Below, piece after piece: positions 8,447 through 16,800 of a DNA stretch of 35,340 bases. The notes beneath the pieces were generated by a model. The model was not told the origin of the DNA. It ran no database searches and worked only from the letters and a program-made list of their open reading frames with translations. The stretch is from Sphingomonas yabuuchiae (lineage in GTDB: Bacteria > Pseudomonadota > Alphaproteobacteria > Sphingomonadales > Sphingomonadaceae). The translations under genes and the position numbers were made by a program. How positions within the stretch are numbered: position 1 is the stretch's first letter; each line of letters begins with the position of its first letter. The stretch covers positions 1 through 35,340 of the forward strand of contig NZ_LDTF01000005.1 of NCBI RefSeq assembly GCF_001477495.1, given 5' to 3'.

Positions 8447-8477
8447 CCCATTCCTCCCCTTGCAGGGGAGGAATGGG
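8447..8477. terminator. perfect 13-bp hairpin after the TonB receptor gene (family A palindrome)
   Basis: CCCATTCCTCCCC (8447-8459) pairs perfectly with GGGGAGGAATGGG (8465-8477) around TTGCA, starting 4 bases after the receptor stop. No long T-tract follows, so termination is inferred from stem strength and position. It is a single unit of the dispersed family described at 12968. Confidence 0.6.
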
Positions 8478-8550
8478 CCTTGCCCCGAATGAACCAACAC
8501 GCGCCCCCTGCGTAGCCACCCCGCAACGCCATGTTTCCGGGAATGCCGCG

Positions 8551-9006
8551 ATGAATCACGACCATCTGCCACGACCACCGCGGATTCTGGGCGCGGCGGG
8601 TGTGCTGCCGCCTCTGGCCTGTGTCGGGCTGGCGTTGGTCGATCCGGCATTGACCCTGCCCGCGACGATCGGCGGCGGGCTCTACGCCGCGCTCATCCTG
8701 TCCTTCCTGGGCGGCATGTGGTGGATGGAGGCGCTGCTCCGCCGCGACGGACGCGTCTGGCCCTATCTGGTCGCGGTGCTACCCAGCCTGATCGGATGGG
8801 CGTTGCTTTTGCCGCCGCTGCTGGCGGGCGGCTCGATCCGGATCGCGCTGATCCTGCTGAGTCTGGTCATCATCATCACGCCGCTGGCCGACCTTCGGGT
8901 CGGCGACGCGATGCGGGCCATCACGGGCTGGGCCAGGCTGCGCTGGGCCTTGTCGCTGGGTCTGGGCGGCCTGACCCTGGTCCTGGGGCTGATCGGCCCT
9001 CGCTGA
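8551..9006 (+). CDS. DUF3429 family membrane protein
   Basis: A 151-residue integral membrane protein with about four to five hydrophobic helices. It begins PRILGAAGVLPPLACVGLAL, and the LSFLGGMWWMEALL segment about 50 residues in resembles the core of the DUF3429 family, whose members are small inner-membrane proteins of unknown function. I chose the ATG at 8551 because the first helix follows after about ten polar residues; the open frame extends upstream through the palindrome, which is unlikely to be coding. The Shine-Dalgarno region is weak. It stands alone between the TonB receptor and the tRNA-Thr locus, and nothing nearby suggests a role. Family assignment is by pattern recognition. 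Confidence 0.8.
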   Translation: MNHDHLPRPPRILGAAGVLPPLACVGLALVDPALTLPATIGGGLYAALILSFLGGMWWMEALLRRDGRVWPYLVAVLPSLIGWALLLPPLLAGGSIRIALILLSLVIIITPLADLRVGDAMRAITGWARLRWALSLGLGGLTLVLGLIGPR

Positions 9007-9010
9007 ACGG

Positions 9011-9142
9011 TCAGGCGGGTTCGTCGCGCGATGGCGCATCGGGCGCAGGCGCTTCGCCCTGCTCTCGCGCCTGGGCCTTTCGCCGCTTCAGATTTTCCCG
9101 GAGCGCCGCCGCCAGCCGCTCCGCCCGTTCGTCTTTTGCCAT
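9011..9142 (-). CDS. 43-residue charged small protein
   Basis: A short frame from ATG at 9142 to TGA at 9011 encodes MAKDERAERLAAALRENLKR followed by a second basic patch and an acidic, Ala/Pro-rich tail ending in DEPA. The first 28 residues would form a highly charged amphipathic helix; there are no cysteines or membrane segments. I recall small proteins of this kind in sphingomonad genomes but know no function. It is convergent with the DUF3429 gene (5 bases between stops) and divergent from the tRNA-Thr promoter. No strong ribosome binding site is visible. Helix-like composition and a tidy fit between neighbours favour a real gene, but by length alone it could be chance. Confidence 0.6.
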   Translation of the reverse strand: MAKDERAERLAAALRENLKRRKAQAREQGEAPAPDAPSRDEPA

Positions 9143-9172
9143 GGCTTTTCGCATAATCCGCACAAAGGTCGC

Positions 9173-9201
9173 TTGACAATGCCCGCCCAATCGTCTCTAG
9201 G
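9173..9201 (+). promoter_or_regulatory. sigma70 promoter of tRNA-Thr
   Basis: A consensus TTGACA (9173-9178), a 17-base spacer and TCTAGG (9196-9201) place transcription start near 9208, about 20 bases before the mature tRNA. The perfect -35 and spacing make this one of the best promoters in the window. Confidence 0.75.
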
Positions 9202-9227
9202 CGCGCTTCCCGCGGTGAAACGCGAGT

Positions 9228-9302
<75 letters not shown>

Positions 9303-9304
9303 TT

Positions 9305-9345
9305 CTCCCCCCGCCCCGCAAGGGGCCCGAATTGGGGAGCTTTCC
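9305..9345 (+). terminator. nested hairpin downstream of tRNA-Thr
   Basis: CTCCCC (9305-9310) pairs with GGGGAG (9334-9339), enclosing a GCCCC-GCAA-GGGGC hairpin; CTTTCC follows. It starts 3 bases after the tRNA CCA and probably ends or trims that transcript. The T-tract is short. Confidence 0.5.
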
Positions 9346-9361
9346 GCCCCCCACGCAAAAC

Positions 9362-9390
9362 TTGATTGGGATCGTTTCGCCGGCTTGCTA
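9362..9390 (+). promoter_or_regulatory. possible promoter for the cation symporter gene
   Basis: TTGATT (9362-9367) and TTGCTA (9385-9390) are separated by 17 bases, directly before the ATG at 9402. If used, the 5' untranslated region would be only about 5 bases. The -10 match is modest. Confidence 0.35.
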
Positions 9391-9401
9391 GCTATGGTCG
9401 G

Positions 9402-10694
9402 ATGAGATTCCGTTTTTCTTTCGGCGCACAGGTGTTCGTCGGCATGGCCGTGGGCCTGCTGCTTGGCCTGCTCGCCCGGTCGCAGGGGCTGGCCGGATTG
9501 GCCGAGGGCCTGCGCATCGTCGGCGAAAGCTTCGTCCAGTTGCTCAAGGTGCTGGTCGTGCCGCTGGTGTTCACCGCCATCGTCGCGTCGATCGCGGCGC
9601 TGCGCGACCTGAACAATGCCGCGCGGCTGGTCGCCGCCACCTTCATCTGGTTCGCGATCACCGCGCTGATCGCCGTCACCATCGGCCTGACGCTGGGCAC
9701 CGTGCTGCAACCGGGGCTGCATGCGGGCGTCGCGCCGGGTAGCGCGGTGCGGCCCGATACGGCCGGGTCCTGGCTCGACTTCCTGCGCGGGCTGATCCCG
9801 TCCAACATCCTGGGCCTGTCCGCCTCGACCAGCGCGAGCGACGGCGGCGCGCTGAAGACCGGGCTGTCGTTCAACATCCTCCAGATCATCGTCATGGCGG
9901 TCGCGATCGGCGTCGCCGCCGTGCGGGTCGGCGACAAGGGCGAGAGCTTCCTGTCGTTCAATGCCTCGGCGCTCGCCATCTTCCGGCGTATCCTGTCCTG
10001 GGTGATCCGGCTGACCCCGCTCGGCTCGGGCGCGCTGCTGGGCAATGCGATCGTGCGCTATGGCTGGCAATCGCTGTCCGCGCTCGGCAGCTTCGCGCTG
10101 GCGGTCTATATCGGCCTCGGCCTCGTGCTGTTCGTCGTCTATCCGCTGCTGCTGCTCGCCAACGGCCTGTCGCCCAAGCGCTTCTATGCCGCCGCCTGGC
10201 CCGCCATCCAGCTGGGCTTCGTCTCGCGCTCGTCGATCGCCACCCTACCGGTGACCGAGGATGCGGTCGAGCGGCGACTGGGCGTACCGCGCGCCTATTC
10301 GGCCTTCGCCGTGCCCTTTGCCGCCACGACCAAGATGGACGGGTGCGCCGCCATCTATCCCGCCATCTCGGCCTTGTTCGTTGCGCAATATTATGGCCTG
10401 CCGCTGCATGTCGGCGATTATGTGCTGATCGTGCTGGTGTCGGTGCTGGGCTCGGCGGCGACGGCGGGGCTGACCGGGGCGGTCGTCATGCTGACGCTGA
10501 CCCTGTCGACGCTGGGCCTGCCGCTGGAGGGAGCGGGGCTGTTGCTGGCGATCGACCCGATCCTCGACATGGGCCGCACCGCGATCAACGTGGCGGGGCA
10601 GGCGCTGGTGCCGACCATCGTTGCGCACCGCGCCGGCCTCATCACCGGCACGCCCCCGGCGGAGCGCTTGCCGGAAGTGCCGCAAACAGGGTAA
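9402..10694 (+). CDS. dicarboxylate/amino acid:cation symporter (DAACS family)
   Basis: Inner-membrane secondary transporter of 430 residues from the glutamate/C4-dicarboxylate symporter family (GltP, GltT, DctA). Eight or so hydrophobic segments are visible, plus the re-entrant region LGFVSRSSIATLPVT, a serine-rich hairpin motif typical of the family, and the substrate/cation region AVPFAATTKMDGCAAIYP near residue 305. DMGRTAINVAGQ near the C-terminus is the conserved last-helix motif of this family, with an Arg at the position often linked to amino-acid or dicarboxylate recognition. Exact substrate (aspartate/glutamate or succinate/malate) cannot be assigned. The start at 9402 follows GGTCGG closely; the open frame begins at 9366. 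It stands alone, between tRNA-Thr and the penicillin-binding protein. Confidence 0.9.
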   Translation: MRFRFSFGAQVFVGMAVGLLLGLLARSQGLAGLAEGLRIVGESFVQLLKVLVVPLVFTAIVASIAALRDLNNAARLVAATFIWFAITALIAVTIGLTLGTVLQPGLHAGVAPGSAVRPDTAGSWLDFLRGLIPSNILGLSASTSASDGGALKTGLSFNILQIIVMAVAIGVAAVRVGDKGESFLSFNASALAIFRRILSWVIRLTPLGSGALLGNAIVRYGWQSLSALGSFALAVYIGLGLVLFVVYPLLLLANGLSPKRFYAAAWPAIQLGFVSRSSIATLPVTEDAVERRLGVPRAYSAFAVPFAATTKMDGCAAIYPAISALFVAQYYGLPLHVGDYVLIVLVSVLGSAATAGLTGAVVMLTLTLSTLGLPLEGAGLLLAIDPILDMGRTAINVAGQALVPTIVAHRAGLITGTPPAERLPEVPQTG

Positions 10695-10708
10695 ACGCGT
10701 GCATGAGC

Positions 10709-10737
10709 TTGCGCGCGGTGTTCTGGTAAAGTAATAC
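10709..10737 (+). promoter_or_regulatory. sigma70-type promoter of the class A PBP gene
   Basis: TTGCGC (10709-10714) and TAATAC (10732-10737) are separated by 17 bases, 27 bases before the PBP start. Both boxes and the spacing are good. Confidence 0.6.
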
Positions 10738-10764
10738 ACGCGAGGCCGATCGCCGGAACCCCAG

Positions 10765-12870
10765 ATGCGCCCCGACCCGTTCAATCCCGACCGTACACCC
10801 CTGGACCGCCCCTATGAGCCGGTCGGTCCGCATTATCCGCTCTATGATGCGGAGACCCAGAGCTGGACCTTCGGCCCCGACGAGGACGATGCGCCGCCCG
10901 AGCGGCCGCGTCGGAAGATTCGCTGGGGCCGCTGGATCGCGCGCGGTCTGGGGGCGGGCATCATCCTGCTGGTCATCGCGATCGCCTGGCTGGCCGTCAC
11001 CGCGCCGCTGTCGCGCTCGCTCCAGCCGCCGACGCCGCCCTCGATCACGCTGACCGCCGATGACGGCACGCCCATTGCCCGGCGCGGCGCGATCATCGGC
11101 GCGCCCGTCGATGCCGCCAAGCTGCCCGCCCATGTCCGCGAAGCGTTCATGGCGATCGAGGACCGGCGTTTCTATTCGCACTGGGGCGTCGACCCGCGCG
11201 GCATATTGCGCGCCGCCTGGCACAATGTCGGATCGGGCGGCGTGCGCGAGGGTGGATCCACCATCACCCAGCAGCTGGCGAAGAACGCGTTCCTCGATTC
11301 CGACCGGACGGCGGGCCGCAAGATCCGCGAGGCGATGATCGCCTTCTGGCTGGAGGCGTGGCTGACCAAGGACGAGATCCTGTCGCGCTACCTGTCGAAC
11401 GTCTATTTCGGCGACAATGTGTATGGCATCACGGCCGCGTCGAAGCATTATTTCGGCCGCACGCCCGACAAGCTGAACATCGGCCAGGCGGCGATGCTGG
11501 CCGGACTGGTCAAGGCGCCCTCGCGTCTGGCTCCCACCACCAACCTCAAGGGCGCGCGCGCCCGGCAGGCGGTCGTCGTCGCGGCGATGGAGGATGCGGG
11601 CTTCCTGACCAAGGCGGAGGCCGACGCCGTCCAGCCGCAGCGCGTCCTCGCCTCGCGGCCCGAGACCCTGCCCAGCGGCACCTATTTTGCCGACTGGGTG
11701 CTGCCCGAGGCGCGCGACCAGGCGGGCGAGATCAAGACCGAGGCGACCGTCCAGACGACGCTCAATCCCCGGCTCCAGCGGATCGCCGAGCGGACGGTGC
11801 GCAGCGCCGGGCTGAACCAGGCGCAGGTCGCGCTGGTCGCGATGCGCCCCGATGGCCGTGTCGTCGCGATGGTCGGCGGCAAGGATTATTCCAAGAGCCC
11901 GTTCAACCGCGCGACCCAGGCACGCCGCCAGCCGGGCTCGGCGTTCAAGCTGTTCGTCTATCTGGCCGCGCTGCGTTCGGGCATGACGCCGGATTCGACG
12001 ATCGAGGACGAACCGGTCGATATCGCCGGGTGGAAGCCGCGCAACAGCGATGGCCGCTATCTGGGCAAGATCACGTTGCGCCAGGCCTTTGCGCGCTCGT
12101 CCAACGTCGCCGCCGCCCGGCTGACCCAGGCGGTCGGCGTGAAGTCGGTCATCAAGGCGGCGCGCGATCTGGGCATCACCACGCCGATCCCAAACGAAGC
12201 GACGATTGGCCTCGGCACCTCGACCGTGAGCCTGCTGGAGCTGACCGCCGCCTATGCGGCCGTCGCCAATGAAAGCTATCCGGTCGCCGCGCGCGGCCTG
12301 AACGACGTCAAGGACAAGGGCTGGTACCAGTCGCTGACCGAGCGCAAGACGGGCTTCTCTTCGGCGGTGCATGACGGGATGCTCGACCTGCTGTCCTCCT
12401 CGATCAAGACGGGCACGGGGCGGCAGGCGCTGCTGACCGTCGATGCCTATGGCAAGACGGGCACGACGCAGGATTCGCGCGATGCGCTGTTCGTCGGCTT
12501 CGCGCGTGACCTGGTGGTCGGCGTGTGGGTCGGCAATGACGACAATACGCCCAATCCCGGCCTGTCCGGCGGCGGCGTGCCCGCACGGATCTGGCGCGCC
12601 TTCATGCAGTCGGCGCTCGACATCCCGCCGGTCGCCGCCCCCGTCGTGCAGGAAGAGGTCGATCCCGACGCGCTGGCGAACGGTACGGACGAGGAGATGA
12701 TCCCGACCGAAAGCGACCCGGTCGGCGAGATCATCCAGGGCCTGGGCATCGACCTGCGGACGGGCGATGACGGTTCGATCACCGTCGGCCCCGGCCGCCG
12801 CCGCCCCGACCGCGCAGGGCCACCGCCGGAGGATCGCCGTCCGCCCGACGAGCGCGACGAAGAGGAATAG
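10765..12870 (+). CDS. class A penicillin-binding protein, bifunctional transglycosylase/transpeptidase (PBP1A-like)
   Basis: A 701-residue peptidoglycan synthase. It has a cytoplasmic N-terminus of about 50 residues, rich in Asp, Pro and Arg, then one membrane segment (about 58-80). A glycosyltransferase-51 domain follows with catalytic E132 in EDRRFYSHWG and GGSTITQQLAKN at about 162-173. The transpeptidase domain has the serine motif S392-A-F-K395, S445-S-N447 and K564-T-G-T. All expected active-site motifs are present, so it should both polymerise and cross-link glycan strands in the periplasm. The C-terminal 30 residues are a charged, proline-rich tail ending in DERDEEE. The start fits the promoter at 10709 and the N-terminal topology. 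It is a single-gene unit. Distinguishing PBP1A, PBP1B or PBP1C subtypes needs a tree, so I give no symbol. Confidence 0.93.
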   Translation: MRPDPFNPDRTPLDRPYEPVGPHYPLYDAETQSWTFGPDEDDAPPERPRRKIRWGRWIARGLGAGIILLVIAIAWLAVTAPLSRSLQPPTPPSITLTADDGTPIARRGAIIGAPVDAAKLPAHVREAFMAIEDRRFYSHWGVDPRGILRAAWHNVGSGGVREGGSTITQQLAKNAFLDSDRTAGRKIREAMIAFWLEAWLTKDEILSRYLSNVYFGDNVYGITAASKHYFGRTPDKLNIGQAAMLAGLVKAPSRLAPTTNLKGARARQAVVVAAMEDAGFLTKAEADAVQPQRVLASRPETLPSGTYFADWVLPEARDQAGEIKTEATVQTTLNPRLQRIAERTVRSAGLNQAQVALVAMRPDGRVVAMVGGKDYSKSPFNRATQARRQPGSAFKLFVYLAALRSGMTPDSTIEDEPVDIAGWKPRNSDGRYLGKITLRQAFARSSNVAAARLTQAVGVKSVIKAARDLGITTPIPNEATIGLGTSTVSLLELTAAYAAVANESYPVAARGLNDVKDKGWYQSLTERKTGFSSAVHDGMLDLLSSSIKTGTGRQALLTVDAYGKTGTTQDSRDALFVGFARDLVVGVWVGNDDNTPNPGLSGGGVPARIWRAFMQSALDIPPVAAPVVQEEVDPDALANGTDEEMIPTESDPVGEIIQGLGIDLRTGDDGSITVGPGRRRPDRAGPPPEDRRPPDERDEEE

Positions 12871-12967
12871 CGGGGGCTTTCGGACGGGTGATGCCTTATC
12901 TATCGTCGCGACTTCGGGTGATCCTTCTTTGTTCGCGCTGAGGCGCGGAGGACGCAGAGAGATCGTC

Positions 12968-13109
12968 ATTCCTCCCCTGCAAGGGGAGGTGGCAGGCCGC
13001 AGGCCTGACGGAGGGGTGTACCCGGTCGTTAAGTAGGACCGCGATCACGCCCGGTGACACCCCTCCACCATCCTACGGATGGTCCCCCTCCCCTTGCAGG
13101 GGAGGAATT
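12968..13109. repeat. paired palindromic element (family A, full copy)
   Basis: Two CCTCCCC-type hairpins (ATTCCTCCCC-TGC-AAGGGGAGG at the left end, CCTCCCCTTGCAGGGGAGG at the right) face each other in inverted orientation, so the ends read ATTCCTCC and GGAGGAAT. Inside each lies a second hairpin: GGCAGGCCGCAGGCCTG at left and CCATCCTACGGATGG at right, flanked by GGAGGGGTGT and ACACCCCTCC. A spacer of about 40 bases separates them. The same architecture occurs at 22160 and 28796. It fills most of the gene-free stretch after the PBP gene; I see no gene at 12871-12967. Confidence 0.85.
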
Positions 13110-13220
13110 GAGCAAATCGCCATCATGCGTCCTCCGTGCCTCTGCTCTAACCAAAAAGGCGAACCGGAAAGGCTTGCCCTTCGCCCCGCATCCCGATTAA
13201 ACGCGCTGTCATTCGCAAGG

Positions 13221-13266
13221 ACCCGGTGAAATTCCGGGTGGCTATTCCGGCCGCCGATCCGCCGGA
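13221..13266 (+). promoter_or_regulatory. two-hairpin leader upstream of the SulP gene
   Basis: Two adjacent perfect hairpins lie 75 bases before the SulP start: ACCCGG-TGAAATT-CCGGGT (13221-13239) and TCCGGC-CGCCGATCC-GCCGGA (13246-13266). No T-tract follows. The GGTGAAATTCC segment superficially recalls part of a cobalamin riboswitch, but no B12 box follows. An RNA motif called sul1 is described upstream of sulfate-transporter genes in Alphaproteobacteria; I cannot match its consensus from memory. The remainder of 13110-13340 holds nothing I recognise. Confidence 0.35.
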
Positions 13267-13340
13267 CAACAGAATGCATGGCCCTATCCCCGCTCCTGAC
13301 GTCAGGACGCGCGTCGCCATGCGCGAAATTCTGGTATCTC

Positions 13341-14822
13341 ATGACTGTTCAATCCTACCGAACCCAATGGTTCACGAGCCCGGCTGAGGCTGGCCGGGAC
13401 ATACTCGCCGGGCTGGTCGTCGCGCTGGCGCTGATTCCCGAGGCAATCGGCTTTTCGATCATCTCGGGCGTCGATCCGCGCGTCGGCCTCTATGCCTCGG
13501 TCGCCATCGCGATCGTCATTTCCTTTACCGGCGGGCGGCCCGCGATGATCTCCGCCGCCACCGCCGCCGTCGCGGTCGTCGTCACGCCGCTGGTCCGCGA
13601 GCATGGCGTCGATTACCTGTTTGCCGCGACCATCCTGATGGGTGTGATCCAGATCGCCGCGGGGCTGCTGCGCCTCGATCTGGTGATGCAGTTCGTGTCG
13701 CGCTCGGTCATCACGGGCTTCGTCAACGCGCTCGCCATCCTGATCTTCATGGCGCAGCTGCCGCAGCTGACCGGCGTGACCTGGCACAGCTATGCGATGG
13801 TCGCCGCCGGTCTCGCCATCATCTATCTGCTGCCGCGCATGACCAGAGCGGTGCCCTCGCCGCTGGTCGCGATCCTGGTGCTGGCGGGGATCAGCATCGC
13901 CATGGGCCTGCCGGTGCGCACGGTCGGCGATATGGGTCGCCTGCCCGAGGGGCTGCCCAGCCTGACGCTGCCCAACGTGCCGCTGACCTTCGAGACCCTG
14001 CGCATCATCCTGCCCTATTCGCTGACCATGGCGGCGGTCGGCCTGCTGGAGTCGCTGCTGACCGCGCAGATCGTCGACGACATGACCGACACCGACAGCG
14101 ACAAGCGGCGCGAGTGCATGGGACAGGGCGGCGCCAACATCGCCGCCGCGCTGGTCGGAGGCATGGGCGGTTGCGCGATGATCGGCCAGTCGGTCATCAA
14201 CGTCACCTCGGGCGGGCGCAAGCGGCTGTCGACGCTGACCGCCGGGGTCGTGCTGCTGATCCTGCTCGCCGGGCTTGGCCCCTTTGTCGGTCGAATCCCG
14301 ATGCCCGCACTGGTCGCCGTCATGGTGATGGTGTCGATCGGGACGTTCAGCTGGAACTCGATTCCGAACCTGCGCCGCCATCCGCCGACCTCCTCGGTGG
14401 TCATGCTGGCCACGGTCGCGGTGGTCGTCCTCACCCATGACCTGGCGAAGGGCGTGGGCGTCGGCGTGCTGCTGTCGGGAATCTTCTTCGCGGGCAAGGT
14501 CCGCCGCCTGTTCGCGGTCGAGCGGATCGAGAATGCGGGCACGGTGCGCTACCGGGTCACGGGGCAGATCTTTTTCGCCTCGGTCGACCGCTTCACCCGC
14601 GCTTTCCAGACAGAGCCGGGCCGCGACGTCGTGATCGACGTGTCGGCGGCGCACTTCTGGGATATTTCGGGCGTGGGTGCGCTCGACAAGATCGTCGCGC
14701 GACTGCGGCGCGACGGGGCCGGAGTCGCGGTGATCGGCTATAATCAGGCGAGCGCCGACCTGGTCGACCGCTTCGCGCTGCATGACAAGACGGGCGTCGA
14801 ACTGGGCCTCGCGCCCCACTGA
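13341..14822 (+). CDS. SulP family inorganic anion transporter with STAS domain
   Basis: A 493-residue inner-membrane transporter of the SulP/SLC26 family (sulfate, bicarbonate or related anions). The N-terminal half opens with DILAGLVVALALIPEAIGFS, the family's first-helix signature, followed by GVDPRVGLYAS, and has about ten to twelve hydrophobic segments. The cytoplasmic C-terminal STAS domain spans about residues 395-490 (RYRVTGQIFFASVDRF, then VVIDVSAAHFWDISGVGALDKI). The DISGVGALD loop corresponds to the anti-sigma-antagonist-like nucleotide loop. I chose ATG 13341 because homologues start shortly before the first helix; an in-frame ATG at 13278 would add 21 residues through the hairpin leader. 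Neither start has a good ribosome binding site. The anion cannot be deduced: no sulfate assimilation or carbonic anhydrase gene is adjacent. Confidence 0.9.
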   Translation: MTVQSYRTQWFTSPAEAGRDILAGLVVALALIPEAIGFSIISGVDPRVGLYASVAIAIVISFTGGRPAMISAATAAVAVVVTPLVREHGVDYLFAATILMGVIQIAAGLLRLDLVMQFVSRSVITGFVNALAILIFMAQLPQLTGVTWHSYAMVAAGLAIIYLLPRMTRAVPSPLVAILVLAGISIAMGLPVRTVGDMGRLPEGLPSLTLPNVPLTFETLRIILPYSLTMAAVGLLESLLTAQIVDDMTDTDSDKRRECMGQGGANIAAALVGGMGGCAMIGQSVINVTSGGRKRLSTLTAGVVLLILLAGLGPFVGRIPMPALVAVMVMVSIGTFSWNSIPNLRRHPPTSSVVMLATVAVVVLTHDLAKGVGVGVLLSGIFFAGKVRRLFAVERIENAGTVRYRVTGQIFFASVDRFTRAFQTEPGRDVVIDVSAAHFWDISGVGALDKIVARLRRDGAGVAVIGYNQASADLVDRFALHDKTGVELGLAPH

Positions 14823-14881
14823 CGTGCCATATGGGGGAGCGGTGTTGACCTGTTCCCCCGCCTCCCCCAAACGCCTGAGCC

Positions 14882-15883
14882 ATGCGCTTTTTCTCGGACA
14901 ATGCCGCCCGTATCCACCCCAAGGTGATGGAGGCCATCGCCGCCGCCGACCAGATGGACACCGCCTATGATGGCGACCGCTGGTCGAAGGCGCTGGACGG
15001 GCGGCTGTCCGAGCTGTTCGGCACCCAGGTGGACGTGCTGTGGGTGCCCACCGGCACCGCCGCCAACTGCCTGGCGCTGGCCGCGCTCTGCCCGCCCTAT
15101 GGCGGCGTGGTCTGCCACCGCGACTCGCATATCCAGAATGATGAGGGCGGCGCGCCGGAATTCTTCACCCACGGCGCCAAGCTGATGCTCGCCGATGGCG
15201 AGGGGGCCAAGCTGACTCCCGACACGATCCGCATCCTGATCGACGCCATCGCCAACGACGTCCACCGGGTGCAGCCGCACGCCGTCTCGATCACCAACGC
15301 CACCGAATATGGCCGGGTCTACAACCCCGACGAGGTCGCGGCGATCGGCGCGCTGGCGAAGGAGCGGGGCCTGGGCTTCCACATGGACGGCGCGCGCTTC
15401 GCCAATGCGGTCGCCCGGCTGGGCTGCACGCCCGCCGCGCTGACCTGGCAGTCGGGCGTGGACGCGCTGTCCTTCGGCTTCGTCAAGAACGGCGCGATGA
15501 GTGCCGAGGCTTTGGTCTTCTTCAAGCCGGGCCTGGCCGACGCCACCCGCCGCCGCCGCAAGCGTGCCGGGCTGCTGATGTCCAAGGGACGCTATCTCGC
15601 TGCGCAGGTGCTGGCGATGGTCGAGGACGACCTGTGGATCGCCAACGGCGCGCTCGCCAATGCCTGTGCCGAGCGGCTGGCGGGCGCGGCAGGTGACCGG
15701 CTGGTCTATCCGGTCGAAGCGAACGAGGTCTTTCTGCGCGCCACGCCCGAGGAGGCTGCCCGCTTGCGCGCACAGGGTTTCGATTTCTACGACTGGGCGG
15801 AGGGGGAAATCCGCCTCGTCACCGCCTGGGACACCGATGCGCATCATGTCGCGCGCCTTGCCGATGCGATCGCCGCCTTATGA
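14882..15883 (+). CDS. ltaE: low-specificity L-threonine aldolase, PLP-dependent
   Basis: A 333-residue fold-type I PLP enzyme of the threonine aldolase/beta-eliminating lyase family, cleaving L-threonine or allo-threonine to glycine and acetaldehyde in the cytoplasm. The N-terminus FFSDNAARIHPKVMEAI is the family's conserved opening. The cofactor-phosphate region is WVPTGTAANCLAL, FHMDGARFANA carries the aspartate and arginine expected near the pyridine ring, and SFGFVKNGA contains the Schiff-base lysine K202. The start at 14882 gives the usual N-terminus. Its stop overlaps the following EamA transporter start (ATGA at 15880), so the two are translationally coupled. The pairing suggests the exporter could handle an amino acid such as threonine or a related metabolite, but that is inference. 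A reverse-strand frame here is a shadow. Confidence 0.9.
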   Translation: MRFFSDNAARIHPKVMEAIAAADQMDTAYDGDRWSKALDGRLSELFGTQVDVLWVPTGTAANCLALAALCPPYGGVVCHRDSHIQNDEGGAPEFFTHGAKLMLADGEGAKLTPDTIRILIDAIANDVHRVQPHAVSITNATEYGRVYNPDEVAAIGALAKERGLGFHMDGARFANAVARLGCTPAALTWQSGVDALSFGFVKNGAMSAEALVFFKPGLADATRRRRKRAGLLMSKGRYLAAQVLAMVEDDLWIANGALANACAERLAGAAGDRLVYPVEANEVFLRATPEEAARLRAQGFDFYDWAEGEIRLVTAWDTDAHHVARLADAIAAL

Positions 15884-16800
15884 GCGAGTTCGACACCGGC
15901 CCACGCTCGACCCGCGCCGCCGTCCTCATCCCCTTTGCCATCGTCACGCTGATCTGGGGATCGACCTGGCTGGTGATCCGCGACCAGATCTCGGTCGTCC
16001 CCGCCACCTGGTCGGTCAGCTATCGATTCCTGGTCGGCGGGCTCGCCATGGGGGCCTTCGCGCTGGCCCGGCGCGAGAGTTTCCGGCTGGGCACCACCGG
16101 CTTTCTGTTCGCCGCCGGGATCGGGCTGTTCCAGTTCGTCCTGAACTTCAACTTCGTCTACCGGGCAGAGGCGTTCATCACCTCCGGGCTGGTCGCGGTC
16201 GTCTTTGCGATGCTGCTGATCCCCAATGCGGGTTTTGCGCGTCTCTTCCTGGGCCAGCGCATGGGGCGGCAGCTGCTGGTCGGCTCCGCCATCGCGATGG
16301 CGGGGGCGGCGCTGCTGTTCGTGCACGAGGCGCGGGTCGATCCTGCCGGGCCGGCCCGCGCGCTGACCGGCATCGCGCTGACCATCGTGGCCATCCTGTC
16401 CGCCTCCACGGCGAACGTCATGCAGGCGACCAACACCGCCAAGCGCTTCCCGATGCACGCGACCCTCAGCGTCGCGATGCTGATCGGCTCGGCGCTGGAC
16501 GCGATCATCGCCTATACGCTGAACGGCCCGCCGGTGTTCGAGATGCGCACCGGCTATGTGCTGGGCATCCTCTATCTCGGCCTGTTCGCCTCGGCCTTGG
16601 CCTTTCCGCTCTATTACCGGGTTCTGCGGGCGATCGGCCCGGCGAAGGCGGCCTATTCCAGCGTCATCGTGCCGGTCATCGCGATGAGCCTGTCGACGGT
16701 GTTCGAGGGTTATCGCTGGTCGCTGCTGGCGGGCGCGGGCGCGGCGGTGACGGCGGCCGGGCTGGTCATCGCGCTCAAGGCGCGCAGGCCCAACCGGTAA
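15880..16800 (+). CDS. EamA/DMT-superfamily transporter
   Basis: A 306-residue inner-membrane protein with about ten hydrophobic helices in two EamA repeats. The first repeat begins LIPFAIVTLIWGSTWLVIRDQ, whose WGSTW is the hallmark of the drug/metabolite superfamily, and the second starts near residue 160 after ARALTGIALTIVAILSA. Members export amino acids and other metabolites. Its ATG overlaps the threonine aldolase stop, so an amino-acid-related substrate is plausible, though the family is too broad to name one. The last 91 bases overlap the 3' end of the convergent epimerase-like gene on the other strand. The final helix, LLAGAGAAVTAAGLVIAL, is needed to complete the fold, so this end is real. 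Confidence 0.88.
   Translation: MSEFDTGPRSTRAAVLIPFAIVTLIWGSTWLVIRDQISVVPATWSVSYRFLVGGLAMGAFALARRESFRLGTTGFLFAAGIGLFQFVLNFNFVYRAEAFITSGLVAVVFAMLLIPNAGFARLFLGQRMGRQLLVGSAIAMAGAALLFVHEARVDPAGPARALTGIALTIVAILSASTANVMQATNTAKRFPMHATLSVAMLIGSALDAIIAYTLNGPPVFEMRTGYVLGILYLGLFASALAFPLYYRVLRAIGPAKAAYSSVIVPVIAMSLSTVFEGYRWSLLAGAGAAVTAAGLVIALKARRPNR

Noticed and set aside
10642..12969. 775-codon frame antisense to the penicillin-binding protein
   Set aside because: The sense strand has all PBP motifs and a good promoter; the antisense translation is low-complexity.
12960..13110. Possible CRISPR or IS remnant
   Set aside because: There are no regularly spaced direct repeats and no transposase; it is a paired palindrome found three times.
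13221..13266. Second cobalamin riboswitch before the SulP gene
   Set aside because: GGTGAAATTCC resembles one block only; the CAACTGT core and B12 box are absent.
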